From: a virus
Virus record (IMG/VR): IMGVR_UViG_3300022226_000008
Coordinates: 1 to 47,699 of that record
Length of the DNA stretch: 47,699 bases
Strand: one strand, 5' to 3'
The position numbers and the translations under genes are program-made. Below are positions 26,862 through 35,067 of the stretch, piece after piece. The first letter of the stretch is position 1. Every line of letters starts with the position of its first letter. Under the pieces are notes generated by a model. It saw only the letters and a list, made by a program, of their open reading frames with translations. It ran no database searches and was not told where the DNA came from.

Positions 26862-27028
26862 TTTAAATTATCCAAATAAATTTTAGCTACACAACCTGCA
26901 CACATTTTTCTAGGATTATTTATAGTTTTTGGGCATATAGGCTCACCAAGAAACTCTGAATCTATAAGACATTCTAAACGTTTTTCTTTATTAAGTCTTT
27001 CTAATACATTTTTAATATCAATTAACAT
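26858..27028 (-). CDS. small Cys-rich protein
   Basis: A 56-aa protein with ECLID, PICPKTINN and KMCAGC, giving at least four Cys in a zinc-ribbon-like arrangement. A good Shine-Dalgarno (AAGGAG) stands 8 bases before the ATG. It is the first gene after the GC-richer gap at 27029-27222. Confidence 0.6.
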   Translation of the reverse strand: MLIDIKNVLERLNKEKRLECLIDSEFLGEPICPKTINNPRKMCAGCVAKIYLDNLK

Positions 27029-27222
27029 TTATTGTAACTCCTTCTATAAGCAGGTGCCTAAGCTGGCCCAGGACACCACAGGCTGTATAGCGTTCAATAC
27101 CCTGTAAATCATTGTATATTTGGCTCGCTAGGGTCGATCGTGGATGGTAGTGCGGTCTGAACTAGAGGCGCCAGATTGGCAATTTCGGGCTGTATAGACG
27201 CATCCATAGCAGAGTCAGCAAG
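27029..27222. other. GC-richer gap with no clear gene
   Basis: This 194-bp stretch is clearly less AT-rich than its neighbours and resembles the 45-47.5 kb region in word use (CTAG, CGATCG, AACTAGAGGC). GGCTGTATAG occurs twice (27081-27090 and 27189-27198) and there is one CCACAGG at 27076. On the - strand, a 37-codon extension follows the amber stop of the 27223-27570 gene in frame, then a 22-codon frame starts by ATGA overlap. These may be remnants of a displaced gene. Confidence 0.45.
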
Positions 27223-27570
27223 CTATTGTAATTTATTGACCGTAATAGAATTATTTAATGTAGTAGCAAAAACTTGTTTATCTTGGAAAAAATATGTTAA
27301 CATAATATCTAAGTTGTCTATAAATAAAGTTTTATAATTAGTTCCAATAATATATGTTCTATTTAAAATCTGGTCCCAAGTATAAATATCTTTAGTTTTA
27401 TCTATAAAGTCTTTATTATTTTTTAAATAAATAAGATGTTTGATTCTTTTAGCTTCTTGTTCATTAATAACAATAAAAGCTGCATATCCAGCACCAAATT
27501 CAAGAAACTGTTTAAGTAGTTGCTCTGTTCTACCTTTTCTACGTTTACCTTCTAATATATGAATTTGCAT
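27223..27570 (-). CDS. P-loop NTPase-like small protein
   Basis: The 115-aa protein starts with a degenerate Walker A-like loop (LEGKRRKGRTEQLL, Arg for the usual Lys) and has a Walker B-like KTLFIDNLDIML near residue 85. It is short for an NTPase and may be an inactive or minimal P-loop protein. It ends in an amber codon with an in-frame extension into the GC-richer gap. Confidence 0.55.
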   Translation of the reverse strand: MQIHILEGKRRKGRTEQLLKQFLEFGAGYAAFIVINEQEAKRIKHLIYLKNNKDFIDKTKDIYTWDQILNRTYIIGTNYKTLFIDNLDIMLTYFFQDKQVFATTLNNSITVNKLQ

Positions 27571-27572
27571 AT

Positions 27573-27749
27573 TTAATCCTTTAGTATTTTGTTATGTTCA
27601 AAATAAAGTTCTTCATCCCAGAAAGCTTCTACTGTAAAATCATTATTTTGCATATTAAATATTACAGCACCTAAACGATAACCTGCTTTTTCTAGATCGT
27701 TTTTAAAAATTTCTATAGCTGTTGAAAGTGGATGATTAAACAATGACAC
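27573..27749 (-). CDS. unknown small protein, GTG start
   Basis: A 58-aa frame starts at a GTG that overlaps the preceding stop (TAGTG) and ends 2 bases before the next gene. The product (LSTAIEIFKNDLEKAGYRLG, then DFTVEAFWDEELYFEH) looks coding with a mixed alpha/beta pattern. No family recognised. Confidence 0.5.
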   Translation of the reverse strand: MSLFNHPLSTAIEIFKNDLEKAGYRLGAVIFNMQNNDFTVEAFWDEELYFEHNKILKD

Positions 27750-27964
27750 TAGCTACCTGCTCCTACATATGAAACTCTAATTCTAATTTCATTCTTTTCT
27801 AAAATATGATAAATTTCTTCTACTCTATAAAAATAATCTCCTACTAAAATGATTTCATGATAATCTATTTTAACTGGATATCTATCTAATTGAAATATTT
27901 GTTTATGTTTTTTATTATCATTTACTAATTCTACTTCATAAAATATAATTTTTGGATGTTTCAT
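27749..27964 (-). CDS. small beta-rich protein
   Basis: A 71-aa protein. I chose the ATG at 27964 because it overlaps the polymerase stop (ATGA); an in-frame ATG at 27979 lies inside the polymerase gene. The sequence (VELVNDNKKHKQIFQLDRYPVK) is beta-like. Unknown function. Confidence 0.55.
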   Translation of the reverse strand: MKHPKIIFYEVELVNDNKKHKQIFQLDRYPVKIDYHEIILVGDYFYRVEEIYHILEKNEIRIRVSYVGAGS

Positions 27965-30252
27965 TGTAGATGGCCCCAATCTGGTCCTTGTTCTATATCA
28001 ACTTTAAAGGGTACAAAATCACTGTACTTTTCTTCTGGTACAGATTCCATTGTTCTACGCATTAATAAAGCAATATCTTCAGCTTGATCTTTAGGACATT
28101 CTACTAAGATAGAATCGTGTACCATGTTGCGAATATTAACATCTGGGTATTGTCTAAATATTTCTTGAAGTTTAATTGTAGAATTAATACCTAAATCACT
28201 TGCAATGCTCTGTGGGTAGAATGCTAGAATTTCTTTGATAATTTTACCACGATTCTGATTAGTAATTAATAAGAATCTACGCTTCCTACCGAAGGGAGTT
28301 TCCATTACTTTCTTTTCTTTTAATACAGAATCAATAACACGTTTTCGCCAAGCCATAGTATCAGGAATTAAATCAAAGAATGTTCTTTGAGTATGAGAAG
28401 CTTCATGTAATTCCATATTAAATTCTTGTGCAATAGAACTGGCTTCTCTATCATAAACTGAACCAAATACAAATGCTTTAGTTCTTACTCTTTGTTCTTT
28501 ATTCCATTTGTCTTTACCATAAACCATATCAGAAACTTCGCCATGAATATCTCTAGTACGATCACCAAAAACTTGTTGAAGATATTTATCTTCTGCTTCA
28601 CAAGCTATGACACGTAATTCAGCTTGACTATAATCACACTGGATAAGAGTATTAGCATCATTAGAAACGGTATAAAGTTCTTTAATATTTCCTTGCCTAG
28701 GCTGATTCTGTATATTTGGATTCCTAGCAGACAAGCGGCCAAATACAGTACCATGAATGAGATAAGTAGGATAAACAAATCCATTTACAAGTCTACTTTC
28801 TATACCTTTAAGATATGTACTATAAAGCTTTTCTAAGGTCTTATATTCTAATAAAGTATTTATAAATTGTATAAGAGTAGTATTAGATTTATGTTGCATA
28901 GCATAAGCTTTAAGGATATCAGCTTCTGTACTCTTGATATTCTTAAGTCCTAATTTCTGTAATACTTTCTTTACTTGCTGAGGAGAATTAGGATTTTCAA
29001 GATCATATGCTTTAAGTCTAACAGTTAATATAAATAGTTGTTTTTCAGCAGCTGTAATTTTTTCTTCAAGTAATTCTGTATCAACATGAATACCTTGTAA
29101 CTCAATTTCAGCTAATGTATTACTAATCTGAATTAAATAATTATAAAGTTTACTATCTACTTTTTCATGTAATATAGGATTTAGCCTGTGGGTACAAATA
29201 GCATCTAAACCATTATATTTCCAAAGTTTATCTGGCGGAATATCTCTATATGTACTTCCAGCCTTTTTAATATAAGGTTCAATATCTTTAGAATAATTAG
29301 GAGCACCTAGATGTTCCATAGAAAGAAAATCTAAACTATGTCTACCTTTTCTTTCATCTAAAGAATAACTCATTAACATAGTATCATCAAATATATGAGG
29401 TACTGGAATTAAATCATTGTTAAATAATACTTGAACATCAAACTTACCATTCTGAGTATTAAGATCATTATTATCTAATAAGTTTCTAATAGCTTGTGTA
29501 GCTGGTTTAATAAATCTTTCAGGTATTACAAATGCATCCATAGGTGTTGTTGCAATACCAATACTTAATATAGCTTTAGGGTGAGTAAATGATTCTTCTT
29601 TATTAACTTCTGTTTCTACATCAACAGTTATAACACTACCTGTGGTTAATGCAGAAAATTCATGCACTTCATCTAAAGAATTTGCTACTGTAATTCTAGG
29701 ATTTTCCCATTTGACTTGTAACTCTGGCTTAGCAAGTTTAGCTATATCAGTATCTAAAGTTTTGAATCCATCAGTACCTAATAATACTGTTGCAGGCTTA
29801 ATTGTATAAAGAAATTTGACTCCAGGAATTTCTTTACAATAAAACCACCAACCATATTGTTTCCAAGTATAGTCTTTATTATCAAGAACTATCTTTTTAA
29901 CATCTGAACCTAGAAGTAGTACATATTTATAATCTTTAAACTTATCAAATAATCTAGGTCTACAGCATTTAATATCTGCCATTTTGAAGTCTTTAAAAGA
30001 ACATGGCAAACCATATGTATAACTAATACGATCTTCTGATATTTTGTGTTTCTTAAATATAAGATTAAGTAATTGCCAAGAATTTCCAGAAAACCATTTA
30101 CCTTTTTCAAATTGATTAGGTGAATCTCCAACAACTAAAATATCAGAATCTAAACGTGTATCATGATAACGAGGATGCTTAGTTGTTATGTAATGGTTAT
30201 TAGAACTATGAGAACATTCTTGACAATTACTTAATGGATGATATTTAGTCAT
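27961..30252 (-). CDS. polA: DNA polymerase I (family A) with N-terminal uracil-DNA-glycosylase-like domain
   Basis: The 763-aa protein is the replicative polymerase. Residues 1-170 (LSNCQECSHS, ILVVGDSPNQFEKGKWFSGN) look like a UDG-superfamily domain. A 3'-5' exonuclease follows with VDVETE, NGKFDVQVL and YNGLDAICTH. The polymerase domain has motif A (LIQCDYSQAELRV), motif B (RTKAFVFGSVYDRE) and motif C (MVHDSILVE). Joining a UDG-like domain to Pol I is known in some phages and may be for scanning or for handling of modified bases. ATGA overlap couples it to the gene upstream. Confidence 0.93.
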   Translation of the reverse strand: MTKYHPLSNCQECSHSSNNHYITTKHPRYHDTRLDSDILVVGDSPNQFEKGKWFSGNSWQLLNLIFKKHKISEDRISYTYGLPCSFKDFKMADIKCCRPRLFDKFKDYKYVLLLGSDVKKIVLDNKDYTWKQYGWWFYCKEIPGVKFLYTIKPATVLLGTDGFKTLDTDIAKLAKPELQVKWENPRITVANSLDEVHEFSALTTGSVITVDVETEVNKEESFTHPKAILSIGIATTPMDAFVIPERFIKPATQAIRNLLDNNDLNTQNGKFDVQVLFNNDLIPVPHIFDDTMLMSYSLDERKGRHSLDFLSMEHLGAPNYSKDIEPYIKKAGSTYRDIPPDKLWKYNGLDAICTHRLNPILHEKVDSKLYNYLIQISNTLAEIELQGIHVDTELLEEKITAAEKQLFILTVRLKAYDLENPNSPQQVKKVLQKLGLKNIKSTEADILKAYAMQHKSNTTLIQFINTLLEYKTLEKLYSTYLKGIESRLVNGFVYPTYLIHGTVFGRLSARNPNIQNQPRQGNIKELYTVSNDANTLIQCDYSQAELRVIACEAEDKYLQQVFGDRTRDIHGEVSDMVYGKDKWNKEQRVRTKAFVFGSVYDREASSIAQEFNMELHEASHTQRTFFDLIPDTMAWRKRVIDSVLKEKKVMETPFGRKRRFLLITNQNRGKIIKEILAFYPQSIASDLGINSTIKLQEIFRQYPDVNIRNMVHDSILVECPKDQAEDIALLMRRTMESVPEEKYSDFVPFKVDIEQGPDWGHLQ

Positions 30253-30470
30253 AATTCCTCAGGAACTGTTATCTTCTCTAAAATTTCAACTTCTGTCTTA
30301 GGAGTTTTAATATTAACCCATAAACTTAATACCCCTAATTTAAAAGTAATATGATCTGTAGAAATACTTTCCACTTTAGCCATTAAACGAGTCATTTCAG
30401 ATTGACCTAAATCAATTTGAATCATACCTTCGTCATTTAACTGTATTTCTTCACCTGATTTCCATTTCAT
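30249..30470 (-). CDS. small SH3-like barrel candidate
   Basis: A 73-aa beta-rich protein (KSGEEIQLNDEGMIQIDLGQS, then VNIKTPKTEVEILE). Its stop overlaps the polymerase ATG. Possible polymerase partner by context only. Confidence 0.5.
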   Translation of the reverse strand: MKWKSGEEIQLNDEGMIQIDLGQSEMTRLMAKVESISTDHITFKLGVLSLWVNIKTPKTEVEILEKITVPEEL

Positions 30471-30691
30471 TTAATCCTCCTAATTAAACGATCATCTTTT
30501 TCCATTTTAGAAAATTTATCAAAGCATACTTTATATTTATGCCCTTCTTCTGTAAGAAGTGTAAAACTTTTATCATGTAAAATAATATATACTTTACCAA
30601 TAATATTCTTATCACTTAACCAATGATAAATTTCTGCTTCTTGACCTATTCTAATCCAAGACTTACTATTAGGCCAAGTTGGATGTTTCAC
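30467..30691 (-). CDS. small SH3-like barrel candidate
   Basis: A 74-aa protein, WIRIGQEAEIYHWLSDKNII then KSFTLLTEEGHKYKVCFDKF: alternating strands like KOW/SH3 barrels. Overlaps neighbours by 4 bases on both sides. Unknown role. Confidence 0.5.
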   Translation of the reverse strand: MKHPTWPNSKSWIRIGQEAEIYHWLSDKNIIGKVYIILHDKSFTLLTEEGHKYKVCFDKFSKMEKDDRLIRRIK

Positions 30692-30900
30692 TCTTTAATC
30701 TCCTCAATTAGTAAATCTGCTTCAAAATCGTAAGTAGTTAAAAGATCTATAATAGATTCATCTGAACCATCATAATCTTGAATGCGATCAGAAAAATCTG
30801 CAAAATCCACAGGAGCAATATTATCGTTATAATCAGATGTATAATGTTCTGCATCTGCTTCATATTCAAATATAATTGTAACTTTCACTCTAGCTTTCAT
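30688..30900 (-). CDS. small acidic protein (MKARVKVTIIFEYE type)
   Basis: A 70-aa protein. The start at 30900 is preceded by a strong GGAGG five bases upstream; an in-frame ATG at 30918 is less likely. The N-terminal strand (KARVKVTIIFEYEAD) resembles that of the protein at 38555-38740 (TRIKVTIEFEYDVN), so the two may be distant paralogues. Confidence 0.6.
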   Translation of the reverse strand: MKARVKVTIIFEYEADAEHYTSDYNDNIAPVDFADFSDRIQDYDGSDESIIDLLTTYDFEADLLIEEIKE

Positions 30901-31123
30901 AATATCCTCCATCTTCAATTAATGTTAATTGAAAAGCCATATTTTCTGTAACAATATCATCATCTTTAATTTTATCTGTTATTAATGTTAAAGTAAGTTC
31001 AGGTAATTGTTCTGGATCAAGATCTAAAATAGCATAAATTGTTTTATTTATTAATTCTTCTGGAACATTTAAAAACCTAAGTATTTCTACATGAGTTTTT
31101 GTTGTAGGAGGTTTTATCATCAT
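30890..31123 (-). CDS. unknown small protein
   Basis: A 77-aa protein. I prefer the ATG at 31123 because it overlaps the stop of the 29-aa gene (ATGA). Pattern: THVEILRFLNVPEELINK, then a C-terminal acidic part. An ATG at 31156 is in frame but lies inside the neighbour. Confidence 0.55.
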   Translation of the reverse strand: MMIKPPTTKTHVEILRFLNVPEELINKTIYAILDLDPEQLPELTLTLITDKIKDDDIVTENMAFQLTLIEDGGYYES

Positions 31124-31209
31124 ATCGTATACTTCTTTCCTGAAATTCTTAAACAATTATTGCAAGTAATTATTTTTTTAACTCTAATACCATTTCTAAT
31201 ATAAGTCAT
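31120..31209 (-). CDS. 29-aa zinc-knuckle micro-protein
   Basis: The product MTYIRNGIRVKKIITCNNCL continues with RISGKKYTI and has one C-x2-C pair flanked by basic residues. ATG overlaps the preceding stop and its stop overlaps the next ATG (ATGA at both ends). The double coupling is the main argument that it is translated. Confidence 0.5.
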   Translation of the reverse strand: MTYIRNGIRVKKIITCNNCLRISGKKYTI

Positions 31210-31409
31210 GTTAATGCGTTTCCTTCATACTTAGTTGCTTTGTCTATATAAGTAACAATAGTTTTAGGTTTTCTATTTTCAGTATAAATTAAAATCCAAT
31301 CATCCCTAATCTTAGTTACCCTACCTTTAATTAAGGCACCTGTGGTTCCATTTCTAAAAGTGCCGTAATCACCTACTTTAATTTGTTTACCTGTATTAAG
31401 CCAAATCAT
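31206..31409 (-). CDS. small KOW/SH3-like protein
   Basis: A 67-aa protein: KQIKVGDYGTFRNGTTGA, then IKGRVTKIRDDWILIYTE, a layout like KOW-type barrels. I chose 31409 because its ATG overlaps the upstream stop (ATGA); an ATG at 31436 lies inside that gene. Contains CCTGTGG at 31339. Confidence 0.6.
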   Translation of the reverse strand: MIWLNTGKQIKVGDYGTFRNGTTGALIKGRVTKIRDDWILIYTENRKPKTIVTYIDKATKYEGNALT

Positions 31410-31627
31410 TTTCTTAATCTTAAAGTTATTTGCCAATCATCTAACCAGGATAAAAAATATGAAAATATTTTAAGATAGAATGGTCCATAATCAAATTCAC
31501 CATATTTATCTATATGCCAATTGTTATATTTTTGGATAAATTTAAAATTAGGTCCATTAGCAATAGCACTATGAATTGGTGATTTATTTCTTCTCAAAAA
31601 GTATCTATGTAATATTTTTCTAATCAT
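31406..31627 (-). CDS. unknown basic small protein
   Basis: A 73-aa basic, aromatic-rich protein (IRKILHRYFLRRNKSP, FDYGPFYLKIFSYFLSW). ATGA-coupled at both ends. No family recognised. Confidence 0.5.
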   Translation of the reverse strand: MIRKILHRYFLRRNKSPIHSAIANGPNFKFIQKYNNWHIDKYGEFDYGPFYLKIFSYFLSWLDDWQITLRLRK

Positions 31628-31872
31628 TTGTACCTCATATTTGCTTCTAATGCTGATACTAATAAATTATCAATATCCCAAATAGGAGTTTGACTAGTTA
31701 TTATATCATTATCAATTAAACATTGTTTAATTTCAAAATACCAAATTGAAGCACCTAAAGGTCTTTTACCTGAAAATGATTCTCCTTCTCTAATTAATTC
31801 GATCATACAATCAATAAAAAATTGACCTATAGTTTTGCCATTATTCATTTTTAATTCAAGAATATTAATCAT
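31624..31872 (-). CDS. unknown small protein
   Basis: An 82-aa protein with helical segments (GKTIGQFFIDCMIELIREGE, ASIWYFEIKQCLIDND). I chose the ATG at 31872, which overlaps the end of the 54-aa upstream gene, instead of 31911 inside it. Confidence 0.5.
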   Translation of the reverse strand: MINILELKMNNGKTIGQFFIDCMIELIREGESFSGKRPLGASIWYFEIKQCLIDNDIITSQTPIWDIDNLLVSALEANMRYK

Positions 31873-32029
31873 CTTTAATAATAAATCCTTCACCTTTATT
31901 ATTAAGTTCATATAAAGCTACCGGAAATTCTAAAATATGCCAACTAAGTTTTTGTAAAGCTTTTATCAATGGCTTTGTATCAAAATTAAGATCTAGTTCT
32001 ATTCTATCTTTACTACTCAGTATCATCAT
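31865..32029 (-). CDS. unknown 54-aa protein
   Basis: Starts MMILSSKDRIELDLNFD and continues with KALQKLSWHILEFP, a plausible small alpha/beta protein. ATG overlaps the upstream stop (ATGA). Confidence 0.5.
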   Translation of the reverse strand: MMILSSKDRIELDLNFDTKPLIKALQKLSWHILEFPVALYELNNKGEGFIIKDD

Positions 32030-32262
32030 TTTTCTCTATATGGACGACCCTCGATAAACGATGGTATATATTTACTGTTAAATTCACAATACTCTCTTTC
32101 GCAATTATGTGGTTGACCTTTTATTTCAAAATAACCTCCATGCTCTTTATGCCAACAATGCCAATCATCCTTCTTTATATGTTCTAATATAAATGGTAAT
32201 GATACTGTTTCAAATCCACAGTTACCGCAAGTAAATGTAATTTCTTCTGCTGTAATACTCAC
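32026..32262 (-). CDS. zinc-finger protein
   Basis: A 78-aa protein with TCGNCGFETVSLPFILEHIK (C-x2-C then His) and HNCEREYCEF, about four Cys and several His, a treble-clef or C2H2-like zinc finger. It is coupled to the primase gene by ATGA. It could be a primase partner or DNA-binding regulator. Confidence 0.6.
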   Translation of the reverse strand: MSITAEEITFTCGNCGFETVSLPFILEHIKKDDWHCWHKEHGGYFEIKGQPHNCEREYCEFNSKYIPSFIEGRPYREK

Positions 32263-34496
32263 AAAGCTACTCTCTTGTTGTCGCGATATTTGACTGCTTT
32301 ATAAAATGTAGATCCTCCCCTACGTTCTTCTTTAAGAGAACCTCTTTGTACTAAAGTATCAAATACATTTCTTGCATCTCGAGCATTTATTCTAAACCTA
32401 GACATAATTGCTGCTCTACTTACACCTTCATCATATTTGAGAACTTCTTTATAAATTCTTTCAAATAATCTTTCTTGTGCAGTTTTATCAGCATTAGCTA
32501 CAACTTCTATTGCAGCATCTTTAAATACTCTTACAAAATAAAATGCTTTAAGAATATGTATTTTTTGCACAACCACAGGTACATCCATTGTATCTGCTGC
32601 TGCAATTAACATAGCCATTTTTAATCCTGATTGTGCAAGTCTTGTCATCATAGGAGTCATAAGATCATTAAGACTAGAATTTAATCCTATGTCTGTCATA
32701 TCTTTTTCTATCCTATTATAAATTCTCCAAGCATCATCACTTAAAGAAACTTCATGATAATTAGCTTCTGGTTTATATTGATTAATAGGTAATTTACCTA
32801 TTTTACTATCAGGATTATATATTAAATTAAGTTTTTCTACAAATTCAGTTAATTCCTTTTTACGTCCTATACTTTGTATTGTAGGAGGACCTAAAGGACG
32901 AATATTTTCTGATTCTGATTTACCTTGAACAAAACAAAATCTAGGCATAAAACCACTATTAATATGGTCATATGTTATCTGTTCTAATAATTTTGTTCTA
33001 ATACCGCCGGCAAAAATAAGAAGTAAAGGATCTTGAATATCAATTACTTCTTTCTTTAAAAGTCTACGTAAAGGTTTAGCATCATATAGTTTGGTAAGTG
33101 TTTCCATCATACCAGACATATAATCTTTTTTACTCATCTGATCTATAAGACCAGTAAACTCATCCCTAAGAAATAATGAGACTTCATTTTTACGTACTGA
33201 TAACGCTTGTAATAAACCTTCAATAGAACCATCTGTGGCTAATAATATATTGCGATTTTCCTCATAAAGAAAATCCATAGCCATATCCATAGCAGTAGAT
33301 TTTCTTGTAAGAGTAGTATCAGCTACAATCATAAACCATAAATTAGGAACTATATTACCGTAAGCTGTGGGTAATCTTAATTTATCAGAAAGAATACCTG
33401 AGAGAATTACAAATGCTCCAGCTATATGATAATGACTAGAAGCATCACTAATTTCTCTTCCCCAAGAAATATAGTCATCTATAAATGTTTTATATCTAAC
33501 AGCTTCTCCTAGTTCTTCATCACTAAGAATTTCTTTATCTGCTAAATTCCAAGAAACATTTGTATCTGTTTCTACTTCTGATATTAAAAAGGTTTTATTT
33601 TTAAAAGCTTGTTCGGCCCTAAGTATTTCCTTCCACAGGAAGATTTCTGGCCTTCCATCCCTTTTATATTTATTACAAGCTGCATCTCTAGATATTATAA
33701 GTATTTCTTCTTTAGGTAAACCTAATTCAAATAAAGTTAAATGCAAATTCCATAGTTTAGTAGACCAATCGTCATCAGGAATATCTATAAATAATTTCCA
33801 GACTCCTTGATGAACGCTATCACTATATTTATCTAATAATTCTGCTCCAGTAAAGTTAGGTAATTCATCTGGATATTCTTCATAATTATCTAAACTATTT
33901 CTGTTTGTTTTTGGATAAACATTAAAGTCTTCTAGATCATATAAATTATCTTTATTAAATTCTATTATTTCTACTAGTGGAGCTTCTGGATATTTAAAGT
34001 TTCTAGTATTGGGTACTCTAAGATATTTAGTTAATGCCCAACCATTAATATCATATCCATCATCTTCATGTCTATATCCAATATTACTATTTATTCGTTC
34101 TACATCTAATGCATGTGCTGTTTGCTTTAATTTCCAGTAAGCTTGATAATTTTTGGGAGAAGTTTGAACTACTACTGTAGGTTTTACTAATAATTTATTT
34201 GGAGGACAAGTATCTAAATCTCCCCAAAGAACATTACTAGTTACAATATTAGCTTTAACCCTTCTTTCCTTAGTTAAGATAGTCGGACAAAAATAGATAT
34301 CCCCTTGATGTTCATTATCTATTAAATAATCTTGTATACTATCTAATTCGTCAGGATACTTAAAAAAGAATTCCCAAAAAGTAGCGGCTTCTAAATTTCT
34401 TGTAGCTAAAACAACGTAGCCTTCTTCTTCTGCACCTATAATATATTGTATAAAGCCTATTCTTCTATCTTTCACAAAAGGAAATCCCCTAAACAA
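32259..34496 (-). CDS. primase-helicase (RepB/AEP-like N-terminus, DUF3987-like C-terminus)
   Basis: The 745-aa protein has an N-terminal region with LWGDLDTCPPNK and VVVQTSPKNYQAYWKLKQ, as in RepB/AEP-type primases. A P-loop-like ADTTLTRKSTAMDMAMDFL follows at about 385, then LFLRDEFTGLIDQM, as in DUF3987 helicases, and a C-terminal winged-helix-like part (VSRAAIMSRFRINARDARNV). The ATG at 34496 has no visible Shine-Dalgarno; a GTG at 34475 (codon 8) has AGGGGA about 9 bases upstream and may be the true start. Confidence 0.82.
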   Translation of the reverse strand: MFRGFPFVKDRRIGFIQYIIGAEEEGYVVLATRNLEAATFWEFFFKYPDELDSIQDYLIDNEHQGDIYFCPTILTKERRVKANIVTSNVLWGDLDTCPPNKLLVKPTVVVQTSPKNYQAYWKLKQTAHALDVERINSNIGYRHEDDGYDINGWALTKYLRVPNTRNFKYPEAPLVEIIEFNKDNLYDLEDFNVYPKTNRNSLDNYEEYPDELPNFTGAELLDKYSDSVHQGVWKLFIDIPDDDWSTKLWNLHLTLFELGLPKEEILIISRDAACNKYKRDGRPEIFLWKEILRAEQAFKNKTFLISEVETDTNVSWNLADKEILSDEELGEAVRYKTFIDDYISWGREISDASSHYHIAGAFVILSGILSDKLRLPTAYGNIVPNLWFMIVADTTLTRKSTAMDMAMDFLYEENRNILLATDGSIEGLLQALSVRKNEVSLFLRDEFTGLIDQMSKKDYMSGMMETLTKLYDAKPLRRLLKKEVIDIQDPLLLIFAGGIRTKLLEQITYDHINSGFMPRFCFVQGKSESENIRPLGPPTIQSIGRKKELTEFVEKLNLIYNPDSKIGKLPINQYKPEANYHEVSLSDDAWRIYNRIEKDMTDIGLNSSLNDLMTPMMTRLAQSGLKMAMLIAAADTMDVPVVVQKIHILKAFYFVRVFKDAAIEVVANADKTAQERLFERIYKEVLKYDEGVSRAAIMSRFRINARDARNVFDTLVQRGSLKEERRGGSTFYKAVKYRDNKRVAL

Positions 34497-34502
34497 ATTA
34501 GA

Positions 34503-34576
34503 AAATGTGGGTAGAAATACGAAAAGCAGTCTTTTACCTACCGTTATTTCCTTTACCGACTACTTGACCCACATTT
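34503..34576 (-). ncRNA. structured leader between SSB-like and primase genes
   Basis: A 10-bp inverted repeat AAATGTGGGT (34503-34512) / ACCCACATTT (34567-34576) closes a loop that holds a small inner hairpin (AAAAG ACTG CTTTT on the - strand). It fills the 94-base gap between the two genes, just before the primase start. It could control primase translation or process the transcript. Confidence 0.55.
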
Positions 34577-34590
34577 AAAGCTATTAAATT

Positions 34591-35067
34591 TTAAACTTCG
34601 TAATCGTCATCATCATCTGGAGTGTAATTATCCAAATGAATATAACTCTGAATACGGTTCTTATCCCCATACTTTTCAGACTTCTGAATATTAAGCTTAA
34701 GTGCCAATTCACAACCTACCATTCTTTCAGCAGCTTCTCTCCACTTAAGAGGACCATTTAATTCTTCTTCTGTAAATTCTCCAGAGGCTTCCATTAAAGC
34801 CTTAAGAAAACCAAGCGTAGAAGGTGCAATATAAATATTTGCAAATACCTTACGATTAACATAAGGATCTTCAGTACATGAAAACATAAAGTTAAGGCTA
34901 GGAGTTCCTAACTTAATCTTAGCCTTTGGATTTCCTGACTTGTTTTCAAAACTATCTACTTTATAACTTTCAACAGTAAAAGAATATGTACCGTTAGGAA
35001 TTGGAGAAAAATCAGAAACTTCTACTTCTGAAAAATCAATTACATCACTGAATTCAGTATCAGACAT
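34591..35067 (-). CDS. ssb: single-strand DNA-binding-like protein
   Basis: The 158-aa protein is beta-rich (GTYSFTVESYKVDSF, NPKAKIKLGTPSLNF) with a typical acidic tail DDDDDYEV, as SSBs use for partner binding. It lies directly downstream of the Sak4-like ATPase, where single-strand annealing/SSB genes of phages often occur (DUF669-like). Overlaps that gene by 8 bases. Confidence 0.7.
   Translation of the reverse strand: MSDTEFSDVIDFSEVEVSDFSPIPNGTYSFTVESYKVDSFENKSGNPKAKIKLGTPSLNFMFSCTEDPYVNRKVFANIYIAPSTLGFLKALMEASGEFTEEELNGPLKWREAAERMVGCELALKLNIQKSEKYGDKNRIQSYIHLDNYTPDDDDDYEV

Noticed and set aside
27029-27222. tRNA, tmRNA or other known RNA in the GC-richer gap
   Set aside because: I could not form a cloverleaf or other known fold on either strand.
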